From the NCBI GenBank assembly GCA_020636045.1, contig JACJYP010000009.1:1-64000 (forward strand): a DNA stretch of 64,000 nt, given 5' to 3'. This document shows, one piece after another, positions 45,751 to 54,600 of this stretch (the stretch's first letter is position 1; every line of letters begins with the position of its first letter). This DNA is from Lewinellaceae bacterium (GTDB taxonomy: Bacteria; Bacteroidota; Bacteroidia; Chitinophagales; Saprospiraceae). The position numbers and the translations under genes were made by a program. The notes under the pieces were generated by a model. The model did no database searches. It saw nothing but the letters and a program-made list of their open reading frames with translations, and was not told the origin of the DNA.

Positions 45751-48696
45751 ATGAAAAAGATCCTGGCAATCATTTGTTTCTTCCTCGCGCTGAACGATCT
45801 GATGTCGCAGGTATCCCTGCTCAAAGACATCAACATCGATTCGGCCAGCGCCGAACTGAGCGCCCTTTTCAAAGCCGACGGGTTTGCGTATTTCAAATAC
45901 AAAAATGCCGCCGGCATGTACAACATCATGAAAACCGACGGTACCGTCCGTGAAAAAGTGCTGCCCTACGATATGCAGTACATTACCCAGGCGGTGTACG
46001 GCGAAGGTTTGCTGTATTACTCCGACGGCGCCCGTCTTTGGGTCACAGACGGCACGGCAGACGGATACCGCGAGATCCTCTTTTACGGCGTGCCGCCGGT
46101 CAATATCTCCTATCTTACCTATTCGGCCGGTACGCTTTGGTTTGTCGGCAGCGTAGGCGACGACCGCGAACTGTACTGGTGCGACAGTTATTTTGCCCAG
46201 GCAGTCGAGATCAACACATTGGGCAGTTCCTTCCCCACCGGCCTGACTGACTTCAACGGCGTCCTGTACTTCCAGGCAACCGACGGCGTAAACGGGTACG
46301 AACTTTTCAAAGCGGAACATACGTCTGCAATCGATTATTCCGCCACCCTTGTGAAAGACATCGCACCCGGAGACGCCAGCAGCAATCCGGCCTGGTTTTA
46401 TGTCTGGAATAACATCTTGTATTTCTCGGCGAATGACGGGACGAACGGTTTCGAGTTATGGAGGTCCGACGGCACGGAAGCCGGCACCTACATGTTGTCC
46501 GATATTTACCCGGGTCAGGATGGATCCGATCCCCTGGGTTTTACCGGGCTCGGCGGCAGCATCGTGCTTTTTATGGCAAACAACGGCACTGCCGGCTACG
46601 AACTTTGGAAAACGAACGGCACGACGGCCGGTACGGTGATGGTCAAGGACATATACCCGGGGCCGGAAAGTTCCAACCCGTACAGGTTCGTACTCGTGGG
46701 CGGAACGGTCTATTTCGGCGCCTATGAGCCCAACACGGGGAGCGAACTCTGGAAGACGAACGGCACCACCGCCGGCACCGTCCTCGTGAAAGACATCGAA
46801 CAGGGACCGCTCAGTTCATCGCCACGGAACTTAACGGCAGGCACGACCCAGGTCTTTTTCTCGGCTTCTACCGGTACTGCCGGCCGCGAACTGTATTCCA
46901 GCATGGGCACGGCTGCCAGCACCAGAATGATGGCTGATATAGGGTTCGGTGCTTTGGACGGCATGACAAAAGTGGACGCGCCGCAGGTGCTCGGCAACAC
47001 CGCGTATTTTCCGGCGCGCAGCACCGCCATCGGGAAAGAACTCTGGAAAAGCAACGGTACAAGCGCCGGTACGGCCCTTTTTCAGGATTGCCTCAACGGT
47101 GATTCGAATCCGACCGGCTTTACAAAATCGGGCGATGTGCTGTTCTTTTCAGCCGAAAATGCAAGCGGCGGCCCCGAATTGTGGAAAACCAACGGAACGG
47201 AAGCGGGCACCGTTCAGGTCAAGAACATTTATCCGGGAGCCGGAGAAGGTTCTTATCCGAAAGACCTCACGGACCTGAACGGACGCCTGATCTTCTCGGC
47301 CATTTCTCCGGGCCAGGGTTATGAGATGTGGACAAGCGACGGCACCTCCGGCGGCACCTTTATGTTGAAGGACCTCTTCGACGGATGGGGCGGAGCAAAA
47401 CCCCGCAACCTGAAGAAGATCGGCAATTCGGTCTATTTCAGCGCCCGCTCATTCGGGACCGGATTTGAGTTGTTTAAAACGGACGGCACAACCGAGGGTA
47501 CGGTGATGGTGAAAGACATCTTTCCGGGTACCGACGACTCCTCCCCCAGCGAGTTGTACGATATCGGCGGCGGCATCTCCCTGTTCATGGCAAGGACCGC
47601 GTGGCAGGGCAGGGAGTTGTGGAAAACCGACGGCACGGAAGCGGGCACGGTGATGGTGAAGGATATCAAGCCCGGCCATTACAGCGGCATCGGATACGAC
47701 TACTCCGACGCGGCGGTGCTGAACGGCGTATTATACTTCAAAGCCAGCAGTGCGGACGGGCAGGAACTCTGGCGTTCGGATGGCACCGAAGCAGGTACCT
47801 ATATGCTCAAAGACATCAACGCAGGCTCCTACGGTTCCCAGCCTTTCAGTTTTATGACGATGGGCAATGCGGTCTATTTTGTCGCTTTTACGCCTGCCAA
47901 AGGCAATGAGTTATGGAAAACCGACGGCACTGCCGACGGCACGGTGATGGTAAAAGACATCAGCGTGGGCGCCAGCAGCAGCATTGAAGAAAACCTGGTA
48001 GAATTTCAACAAGTCTTTACCGTTGTGAACGGCAACCTGTTTTTCGGCGCACAAACCTTCGACACAGGGCTGGAATGCTGGAAAAGCGACGGCACTGCTG
48101 CCGGTACCATCCGGCTGAAGGACATCGCCCCGGGGTTGCAGGGTTCGGCCCCCTATGCACTCGGCGCCACCTCCGGCCTGTTCCTGTTCACTGCTTACGC
48201 ACCCGGGTACGGGTCCGAACTCTGGCAAAGCGACGGTACGCCCGGCGGTACGTTTATGGTGCAGGATATATACAGCGGCGAACTGGGCTCCATTTTTTCA
48301 AAGGGAGCGGTGCTGAACAACAGTTTCATTTTCGGCGCGCAGAACAACTTCAACGGCGTGGAAGTAATGGCCTACACGCTGCCGGGCGCTCCCCTGCAAC
48401 AGAACCTGAACGCCCGGACGGAAGAAGAAGCCCAGGAGGTCACAATGCCAGATCAGGCATTCAGGGTTTACCCAAATCCCGCCGATCACGTAGTCCAACT
48501 GATGTTCGATGAAAAACCCGCCGGCGATGTGCAGGTGAATATTCTGGATATCAGCGGCAAAGTGGTTTCGCAGCGCACGGTTTCCGATATGGACAACGCA
48601 GCGATCGATGTTGCAGACTTGCCGGCCGGGGTTTATCTTGTGCAGGTATCGAATAGCCACTGGCAGAAAACTCAAAAACTGGTCGTACAGAGATAA
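45751..48696 (+). CDS. Type IX secreted protein with 14 ELWxxDGTxxGT repeats (981 residues)
   Basis: A signal peptide (1-20) is followed by about 14 copies of a 45-55-residue repeat whose core reads ELWKTDGTEAGTVMVKDI and ends in PG plus a short acidic tail. The copies begin near residue 190 and continue to about 860. Neighbouring cores read ELWRSDGTEAGTYMLSDIYP and ELWKTNGTTAGTVMVKDIYP. The spacing suggests beta-propeller or solenoid blades. The last ~75 residues are a type A sorting domain: FRVYPNPADHVVQLMF, VNILDISGKVV and LPAGVYLVQVS. It should be secreted by the type IX system and cut or attached at the surface. Ligand and function are unknown. It has its own terminator at 48736-48776. 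Confidence 0.93.
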   Translation: MKKILAIICFFLALNDLMSQVSLLKDINIDSASAELSALFKADGFAYFKYKNAAGMYNIMKTDGTVREKVLPYDMQYITQAVYGEGLLYYSDGARLWVTDGTADGYREILFYGVPPVNISYLTYSAGTLWFVGSVGDDRELYWCDSYFAQAVEINTLGSSFPTGLTDFNGVLYFQATDGVNGYELFKAEHTSAIDYSATLVKDIAPGDASSNPAWFYVWNNILYFSANDGTNGFELWRSDGTEAGTYMLSDIYPGQDGSDPLGFTGLGGSIVLFMANNGTAGYELWKTNGTTAGTVMVKDIYPGPESSNPYRFVLVGGTVYFGAYEPNTGSELWKTNGTTAGTVLVKDIEQGPLSSSPRNLTAGTTQVFFSASTGTAGRELYSSMGTAASTRMMADIGFGALDGMTKVDAPQVLGNTAYFPARSTAIGKELWKSNGTSAGTALFQDCLNGDSNPTGFTKSGDVLFFSAENASGGPELWKTNGTEAGTVQVKNIYPGAGEGSYPKDLTDLNGRLIFSAISPGQGYEMWTSDGTSGGTFMLKDLFDGWGGAKPRNLKKIGNSVYFSARSFGTGFELFKTDGTTEGTVMVKDIFPGTDDSSPSELYDIGGGISLFMARTAWQGRELWKTDGTEAGTVMVKDIKPGHYSGIGYDYSDAAVLNGVLYFKASSADGQELWRSDGTEAGTYMLKDINAGSYGSQPFSFMTMGNAVYFVAFTPAKGNELWKTDGTADGTVMVKDISVGASSSIEENLVEFQQVFTVVNGNLFFGAQTFDTGLECWKSDGTAAGTIRLKDIAPGLQGSAPYALGATSGLFLFTAYAPGYGSELWQSDGTPGGTFMVQDIYSGELGSIFSKGAVLNNSFIFGAQNNFNGVEVMAYTLPGAPLQQNLNARTEEEAQEVTMPDQAFRVYPNPADHVVQLMFDEKPAGDVQVNILDISGKVVSQRTVSDMDNAAIDVADLPAGVYLVQVSNSHWQKTQKLVVQR

Positions 48697-48719
48697 ACAA
48701 AGCAGTCGTGCCGATGCAT

Positions 48720-48795
48720 TGCGGCAGTTGCAGCGGCGGCAGGTCCAGAAGGCCTGTTGCCGCTTTTTTGTTTTTTATGTCCGGGATTTGGAGGG
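48720..48795 (+). repeat. 76-bp interspersed repeat, copy 1
   Basis: This stretch aligns without gaps to 57489-57564, with about 19 differences, most of them transitions. The 3' third (GTCC-GGATTTGGAGGG) is almost identical. This copy contains a working-looking terminator. Confidence 0.75.
48736..48776 (+). terminator. Intrinsic terminator within an interspersed repeat
   Basis: GCGGCAGG (48736-48743) pairs with CC TG TTGCCGC (48753-48763) with a small bulge. It is followed by T6 G T6 (48764-48776). It lies 40 bases after the stop of the 981-residue gene and is part of the 76-bp repeat shared with 57489-57564. Confidence 0.75.
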
Positions 48796-48905
48796 AATAG
48801 TTCTTGTGATTTTTCAAATTGGGAAAATTTGAGCAAATGGCTGATTTCTCCCTTCGTTGCGCGCCCGGTCAAATAATAAAAGTAATATTTTTGGATGAAC
48901 CAACC

Positions 48906-49069
48906 AGGGTGTGTCTGAAAAATACTTTTGGATTTGAAAATAAATGATTTTGGGTTCTGATCAAGTGGCTTTTTGAGTGGAATAGCAGCGCTATTGCGCG
49001 AAAAAAACACGAAGAGCAGGTTTCAAAAGAATTCTTTTCAGGCCAAAGGGTGTTTTTCAGACACACCCT
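48906..49069. mobile_element. MITE-like element of about 164 bp with terminal inverted repeats
   Basis: The left end AGGGTGTGTCTGAAAAA (48906-48922) is repeated in inverse orientation at the right end (49053-49069); beyond that the ends remain similar for another ~10 bases. The interior has no coding capacity. A solo copy of the left end occurs at 41348-41373, identical over 26 bases, so the sequence is dispersed. No target-site duplication is obvious. The parent transposase is not in the window and I do not assign an IS family. Confidence 0.65.
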
Positions 49070-49123
49070 AAACTGTACGATCAGCGGTTGACACACCCCT
49101 TATCGTAAGTAAAATACTCTCCC

Positions 49124-51238
49124 ATGCGAACACACATCGCCTTTCTTTTATTACTCGCCGCTCAATTCGCCCTCGCCCAACCATATTTTGCCCGGCTCTA
49201 CCAATTCTCCGATGGACTGACAAACCAGATTGAGTGCATCCAGTTGTCGGGCGATTCGCTGTTGTTTCGAATGAATTCTAACGATGCGGACCCGGCTACA
49301 ATTGAAACCCGGATGGCTACCATGCCCCTGAATTCAAGTCAGTTTAACGGAGATGTTTATTTACCCGGTGTTCAGGCAGGAAATTCAATGTTCAAAGACG
49401 GCAGTTTTTACCTTTTGCCAAGCGAAGATCGAAACAGCGGCAAACATATTACCCTGAACCGGCTGGACGAAAATTTTTCTTTTGTCGATTCGGTTCACCT
49501 GAATCTGGCCGCCGGGCCCTATTATTATTATGTCAGTAAAGCCTTTTTGTATAACGATAAATACATCGTCACCGGGACGGCACAAAACACAACCGGGTAT
49601 GCATTCGGCCGAACCGTCATCTTTATCGTAAACAAAGATTTTACACTACACGATACCATTATAATTGAGCCAGTGCGGCAGTCTATCATCCCACGGGATT
49701 TTGCCGTTAATCCGGTCGACGGGCGTTTGTATCTGTCATTATTATACGACAATTTCCATCCACAGGATTCGACCTTTATACCCGCCCCCAAATATCAAAG
49801 AGTTGTATCGATCGACTCAACTTTTCAGGTCAGCGATTTTTGGGATTCGGAGGCGTACCCGGACGCCCATTCAAATGCTGCGCCGATCGCCTTTTCCCAA
49901 ACGGGCACTTTGTACAGTTTTTATTCCCAGGCCGGCGGCTTTGACAAGGTTGTTGCTGTCGGGCCGTCGGGTCAGGAAATCTGGGATACACCCCTGGATT
50001 CATTTATGGTGGTCGGGCCGACGATTTTGTGGCTCACCAGCCGGTATTTCGTGATTTCGGATCTGGCAGTTGCTTCAAACGGCGATATTCTTGCCGCCGG
50101 ATATACAGAAGATACCCAATACAACATAGGCCGTTCATCCTTTCTGGCAAGGTTGCAGCCTAACGGAGCAATCAAATGGAACCGGGTATATCGGTCGAAC
50201 AATCTGTTTTCTGTTCAAAACTACGGCTATGCGTCCGATTTCAATCAGGTGCTTGAGATACAGGGCGGAAACATCGTTGCCGGTGGCGGAGCATTGGTTT
50301 TCGATGAGTTTTTGTCGCCCAATACAGCGCCGGGCACAGAAGCCTGGCTGCTGCGCGCCGATAGCAACGGCTGTATATCGCCGGCTTGCGGGTATATACA
50401 GGACGCCGTTCAGAAGTTGAATTATTTGCCTATTGTACATCCGGCCAATGAATGGACGGTAGCGCATAGCGAGTTGCTACTGAATTCCCGCAGGAAATAC
50501 CGTTTCTCTCCCGACTCCGTGTCGATCGGTGGAAAATACTACCATGAACTGACCTATGATGATAGTTTCCTTGGATTTAAAACCACCGGCCGGTATTACC
50601 GGGAGGAAGACGGCGTCGTGTATACTTCTGCCGGAGCGGTCGTGTACGATCTGAACATCGGCGCCACGGACACCCTTCCTTCCAATCAGGGCGCCAACCA
50701 GGGTACCCGAATGGCAATGTCAGCAGGAACAGCCATTTATGGCGACGGCATTCCGCGAAAAACCCTGATGGTGCAATGCGCAAACGATTCCCTCGACACG
50801 ATCACCGTGGTGGAAGGCATCGGCGATCTGGAAGATTTTTTCCATTCGGAGGTACTGTGTATCAATCCCCTGGATGGCCCGTCGGATCTTATCCTGTGCT
50901 ACTCGGTCGGCGGAGAAATCGTATACAAAAAGCCCGACGAAAGCTGCAAACTCTCCTCCACCACGCATCCCGGTGAACAGAATCTCATCAGGGTGTTCCC
51001 CAACCCGGCAACCGGGCGGATGTATATCGATATGCCGGTTGACGGATACTGGCAGAGCTATCAGGCACAGATATTCAATACCCTGGGAGAGCTGGTGATC
51101 ATTAACCCAAACCTTTCTACGGTCGATGGTTTATTATCGGTAGATATTTCCGGTCTGTACCCGGGCAGTTATTGGGGCCTGATTCGCGATGAAGAAGGGA
51201 ATACCTTCCCCTTTGCTTTTATTCGGGCAAATAATTGA
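49124..51238 (+). CDS. Type IX secreted protein with type A sorting domain (704 residues)
   Basis: A signal peptide (1-18, LLLAAQFALAQ) leads into a long region of unrecognised, probably beta-propeller-like repeats (for example LAVASNGDILAAGYTEDTQY followed by SSFLARLQPNGAIKWNRVY, as seen in delta-60/SBBP-like repeats). The last ~75 residues form a type A type IX sorting domain: IRVFPNPATGRMYIDM, AQIFNTLGELVI and LYPGSYWGLI. It should be exported across both membranes and released or bound to surface lipopolysaccharide. No catalytic motif is seen. The gene is preceded by a MITE-like element that ends 54 bases before its ATG. Confidence 0.9.
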   Translation: MRTHIAFLLLLAAQFALAQPYFARLYQFSDGLTNQIECIQLSGDSLLFRMNSNDADPATIETRMATMPLNSSQFNGDVYLPGVQAGNSMFKDGSFYLLPSEDRNSGKHITLNRLDENFSFVDSVHLNLAAGPYYYYVSKAFLYNDKYIVTGTAQNTTGYAFGRTVIFIVNKDFTLHDTIIIEPVRQSIIPRDFAVNPVDGRLYLSLLYDNFHPQDSTFIPAPKYQRVVSIDSTFQVSDFWDSEAYPDAHSNAAPIAFSQTGTLYSFYSQAGGFDKVVAVGPSGQEIWDTPLDSFMVVGPTILWLTSRYFVISDLAVASNGDILAAGYTEDTQYNIGRSSFLARLQPNGAIKWNRVYRSNNLFSVQNYGYASDFNQVLEIQGGNIVAGGGALVFDEFLSPNTAPGTEAWLLRADSNGCISPACGYIQDAVQKLNYLPIVHPANEWTVAHSELLLNSRRKYRFSPDSVSIGGKYYHELTYDDSFLGFKTTGRYYREEDGVVYTSAGAVVYDLNIGATDTLPSNQGANQGTRMAMSAGTAIYGDGIPRKTLMVQCANDSLDTITVVEGIGDLEDFFHSEVLCINPLDGPSDLILCYSVGGEIVYKKPDESCKLSSTTHPGEQNLIRVFPNPATGRMYIDMPVDGYWQSYQAQIFNTLGELVIINPNLSTVDGLLSVDISGLYPGSYWGLIRDEEGNTFPFAFIRANN

Positions 51239-51323
51239 TATACAGTACTATAAATGACTCAAGATACAGGCGCGGCGAAATGATTTTTAGTGGCGACTCA
51301 AAGAATTGATAATCAAATAATTA

Positions 51324-51389
51324 TCACCTGCTCGCGCATGGCTATGCCATGTGTGCTTTATCCGCGTCGGCTGTGCCGACAAACGCAAA
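51324..51389. repeat. 66-bp direct repeat, copy 1
   Basis: It matches 51568-51633 at 62 of 66 positions without gaps. It contains CGCATGGCTATGCCATGTG and the perfect hairpin GTCGGC-TGT-GCCGAC. Confidence 0.85.
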
Positions 51390-51516
51390 GAACAATTCCC
51401 GCTCTCACTGGTATTGCCACCCTGTAGATGCATCCCGAGCCGTCCCACTTACAAAAACATCTTGGTTTATCTAAATCGGGAGGTCTTGTGCGAGTGGCCG
51501 ATTTCGTTCTTCGTTT

Positions 51517-51543
51517 CGCGCCAGGTCAAAAGACACTGGCGCG
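51517..51543. repeat. GTCAAAAGACA-loop hairpin, copy 2
   Basis: CGCGCCAG (51517-51524) pairs with CTGGCGCG (51536-51543) around the loop GTCAAAAGACA, identical to the loop of the copy at 39196-39222, while several stem pairs differ and remain complementary. Confidence 0.85.
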
Positions 51544-51567
51544 GCGAAAATCATCACCGCACTACTG

Positions 51568-51633
51568 TCACCCGCCCGCGCATGGCCATGCCATGTGTGG
51601 TTTATCCGCGTCGGCTGTGCCGACAAACGCAAA
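51568..51633. repeat. 66-bp direct repeat, copy 2
   Basis: It matches 51324-51389 with four substitutions, three of them T/C transitions near the 5' end. The copies lie 244 bases apart, with a full GTCAAAAGACA hairpin between them. Confidence 0.85.
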
Positions 51634-51662
51634 CCACCCCACCCTTTCGCAAGGAACAATCA

Positions 51663-54600
51663 TCACCGCACCACCGTCACATCGCCCTTCAGGAACAACT
51701 CCACTACCCTGCCGCAGAAAGCAAGATCGGCTTTCAGGTACCAGACCATAACAGCCGGATCCATCTTTTCCTCGCGGAAAATGCCGTTCCAGCTCCCTTC
51801 CGGGTCGTAGGTCTTGAACAGCTGATTCCCCCAGCGATCGAAGACCGAAAGTTCAAAGCGCAAGACCTCCGCCCCTTCTGCCACATACGCCCGAAACGCA
51901 TCGTTCTCGCCGTCGTCATTCGGCGAAAAGACGTTTGGCACGTAGATGAGTTCAGGGGTGAAGCCCTCGCCCCAGTTTACCTCGATGTTTCGCAGTTCCG
52001 TAGCGCAGTCATCGGATATCCGGACGGTGAATACCCCGGCTCTCTCTGCATCGAACCACGGCTTGCTCCAGCCGCCGGGCCACTCCCAAAGCACCGGCCC
52101 GGTATGGGACAGCACCGTAGGTCGCAGCCGCACGGAAGGCTCGGCACAGGGCAATACGTAGTCCTCCGTAGCGACGATCAGCGGCGGAAATTCGGGAATA
52201 TCGATATTTTGCGAAGCAAGGCAGCCGTGTATATCCCGTACCTGCACGACATGTGCTCCGGCGAACAGGTTTTCGTACACGCCGGCGCCGGAAAAGGCGC
52301 CACCATCCAGCGATGTTGTCAGCGGCGGGTCGCCCGCAGTGATGTCCAGTTGGATATAACCTTCGGCGATGCCGGGGCAAATGGTTTCGGAGGACAACCC
52401 GAAGGCAATTGCCGGGTACGCCGCGACCGAAATCTGGACGACCGAGTCGCAGCCGTTCTCCGCGGGAAAGGTGTAGCTGCGCACATCCCCGGGGTAGAGT
52501 ACCTCGGCGGGATAAACAAGCGAGTCGCCGGGACAAAGCGTCACTTCCACGAACGCGGGCGGAGGAACCTCCAGCGGGGCCACTGCTACCACTACGACTG
52601 AATCGCAACCGACGGTATTCTGATAGGTAAAAGTAGCCGTGTCGCCGGGCAGGAGGGATTGGCCGTCATAAACGACCGCATCGCCTGGGCATACCTTGAA
52701 TTCAATTTCCTGATAATCAACCGGCAATGCTTCCACCGTAACGGTCACCACCGAATCACAGCCGACAAAGTTCTGGAATGTGAAATCCTGCGTCTGGCCG
52801 ATGGACAAGGTTTGCGAAGCGTACTGCACCGTGCTGCCGGGGCAGGCAAACAGTACAAGATTGCTGGCCGAGGTCGGCAATGCCTCCACCGCAACGGTTA
52901 CCACTGAATCGCAGCCGACAAAATTCTGGAACGTGAAGTCCTGCGTCTGGCCGATGGACAGGGTTTGCGAAGCGTACTGCACCGTACTGCCGGGACAGCC
53001 GTATAAGGTCACGCTGTTCGCCGAAGTGGGCAGGGCCTCCACCGTCACGGTGACGACGGAATCACAACCCAGATAGTTCTGAAATGCGAAGTCCTGCGTC
53101 TGGCCGACGACCAGGGCTTGCGAAGCATATTGCACCGCGCTGCCGGGGCAGCCGTATAAGGTCACACTGTTCGCCGAAGTGGACAGGGCTTCCACGGTGA
53201 CGGTCACAACGGAATCGCAACCGAGGTAATTCTGGAAAACAAAGTCCTGCGTTTCCCCGACGGGCAGCATTTGCGAATCATACTGCACCGCGCTGCCGGG
53301 GCAGCCAAACAGCGTCACGCTGCCCGCCGAAGAGGGCAACGCTTTTACCGTCACATGCACAATGGAGTCGCAGCCGTTTTGCGCGCTGAGCGTCTGCTGG
53401 AACGTCCCGGCTGCGGTCACGGGCATCCCGAACAGGAGGACCGTGTCGCCTGCGCAGAGCGGCACTTCAGCGAACGACTCGCTGGAATGTGCAAGGATGA
53501 TCCTGACAGACGCCACACCGACGCAGCCGTCGGCCGTGGTGGCGACAAGGGTATAGGCGATGTCGCCCGCAGGGGTAACGGTAGGATTGGGGCAATCCGA
53601 GCAACTTAAAAAGTCGGGGGGCGACCACTGGTACGTGGCGTAACCCGGCACCTCAAATGTGGTGCTGCTGCCCTCGCAAACGGTGATGTCGGGACCGAGG
53701 TCGAGCACAGCGCTGCTGTCCACCGTCACCAGTACCTCGTCGGTCTGCTCGCCGCCGCATGCATCGGTGGCGGTGACGCTGTAGATGCCGGGGCCGAAAG
53801 CCGTCAGGGTTTGTTCGGTGCTGCCATCCTGCCAGTGATAAGCGGCGAAGCCGGGACCGGCGTCGAGTACGGTCACGCCGTTCTGGCAGAGAAACACGTC
53901 GGGGCCGAGATCGAGCACGGGCGGCGTGAACGGGTGTATAAAGTTGCCGATATTGTTCGTGTAGTCGCACTCGCCGATATCGGCTTCGAAGTCGGCGAGG
54001 GAAAACGGAAGCGGCGTGGTGCCGTCATCGTTCAGCATGACGTAGAGGAGGGCGTTGGGCGGCGCCGCAACGATGAACGAAAATGTGTCGCAACTATCAT
54101 GCGGCAATGCATGCGGCAAAGGCAAGGTGGCGAGCAGTACGGCCGTGCTTGTGCTCGTGGGGTCGCCCAGGTAAAAACTGACGGGCGTGCCCGCCGGCAG
54201 GTCGAAGATGCCCAGGTTGCAGGCCTCGAGGTCCACCGCAAGACTGTCGCCGCGGCAGGCGGCATCGGCCGAAACAAACTGTGCATTGGGCATTGCGGCG
54301 CAGGAATCGATGCAGGGCTGGAAGCAAACGGTGGTGGACTGGATCACCGTGGTGCCCACTTGTTTGTCCGAAATGAATTGTCCCCAGGTTTGATTCAGCA
54401 GGGTAAGGTTGTGCTGGCCGCTGTACGGGTCGTCGATTGCCAAGGCGGTCATGTTCAGGTCGGTGAACAGGTTGCAACTGTCGAAGGCGGACACGGCGCC
54501 GTCATCGGCAATGTTGGCAAAGAAAAGGTCGAAGGTGGCGCCCGGCGTCGGCGCTTTTGTCTTGCCGGTAAAGCAGATCTGCCCGTTGGAATGCACGAGG

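Larger units (their letters stand above)
48697..49123. other. Intergenic region with terminator and repeat elements
   Basis: No gene is supported. In order it contains the terminator/76-bp repeat (48720-48795), the left half of the GTCAAAAGACA hairpin repeat at about 48837-48875 (TTCGTTGCGCGCCCGGTCAA), and the MITE-like element at 48906-49069. The last 50 bases should include the promoter of the gene at 49124; no exact TAnnTTTG was found. Confidence 0.6.
51239..51662. other. Intergenic repeat cluster between convergent genes
   Basis: No gene is supported in these 424 bases. They contain two 66-bp direct repeats (51324-51389 and 51568-51633), a right-half copy (51267-51280) and a full copy (51517-51543) of the GTCAAAAGACA hairpin. 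Each 66-bp unit holds the small hairpin GTCGGC-TGT-GCCGAC. No T-rich terminator for either flanking gene was found. Confidence 0.7.

Noticed and set aside
48608..48832. Small protein shared by the two copies of the 76-bp repeat
   Set aside because: Both copies are open in one frame and give a similar peptide around FYV-DLEGI, but differences are not concentrated at synonymous sites and one copy contains a terminator, so a noncoding repeat is the simpler reading.
51471..51659. Short minus-strand gene between the convergent surface-protein genes
   Set aside because: It lies entirely in dispersed repeats and hairpins and has no protein-like features.
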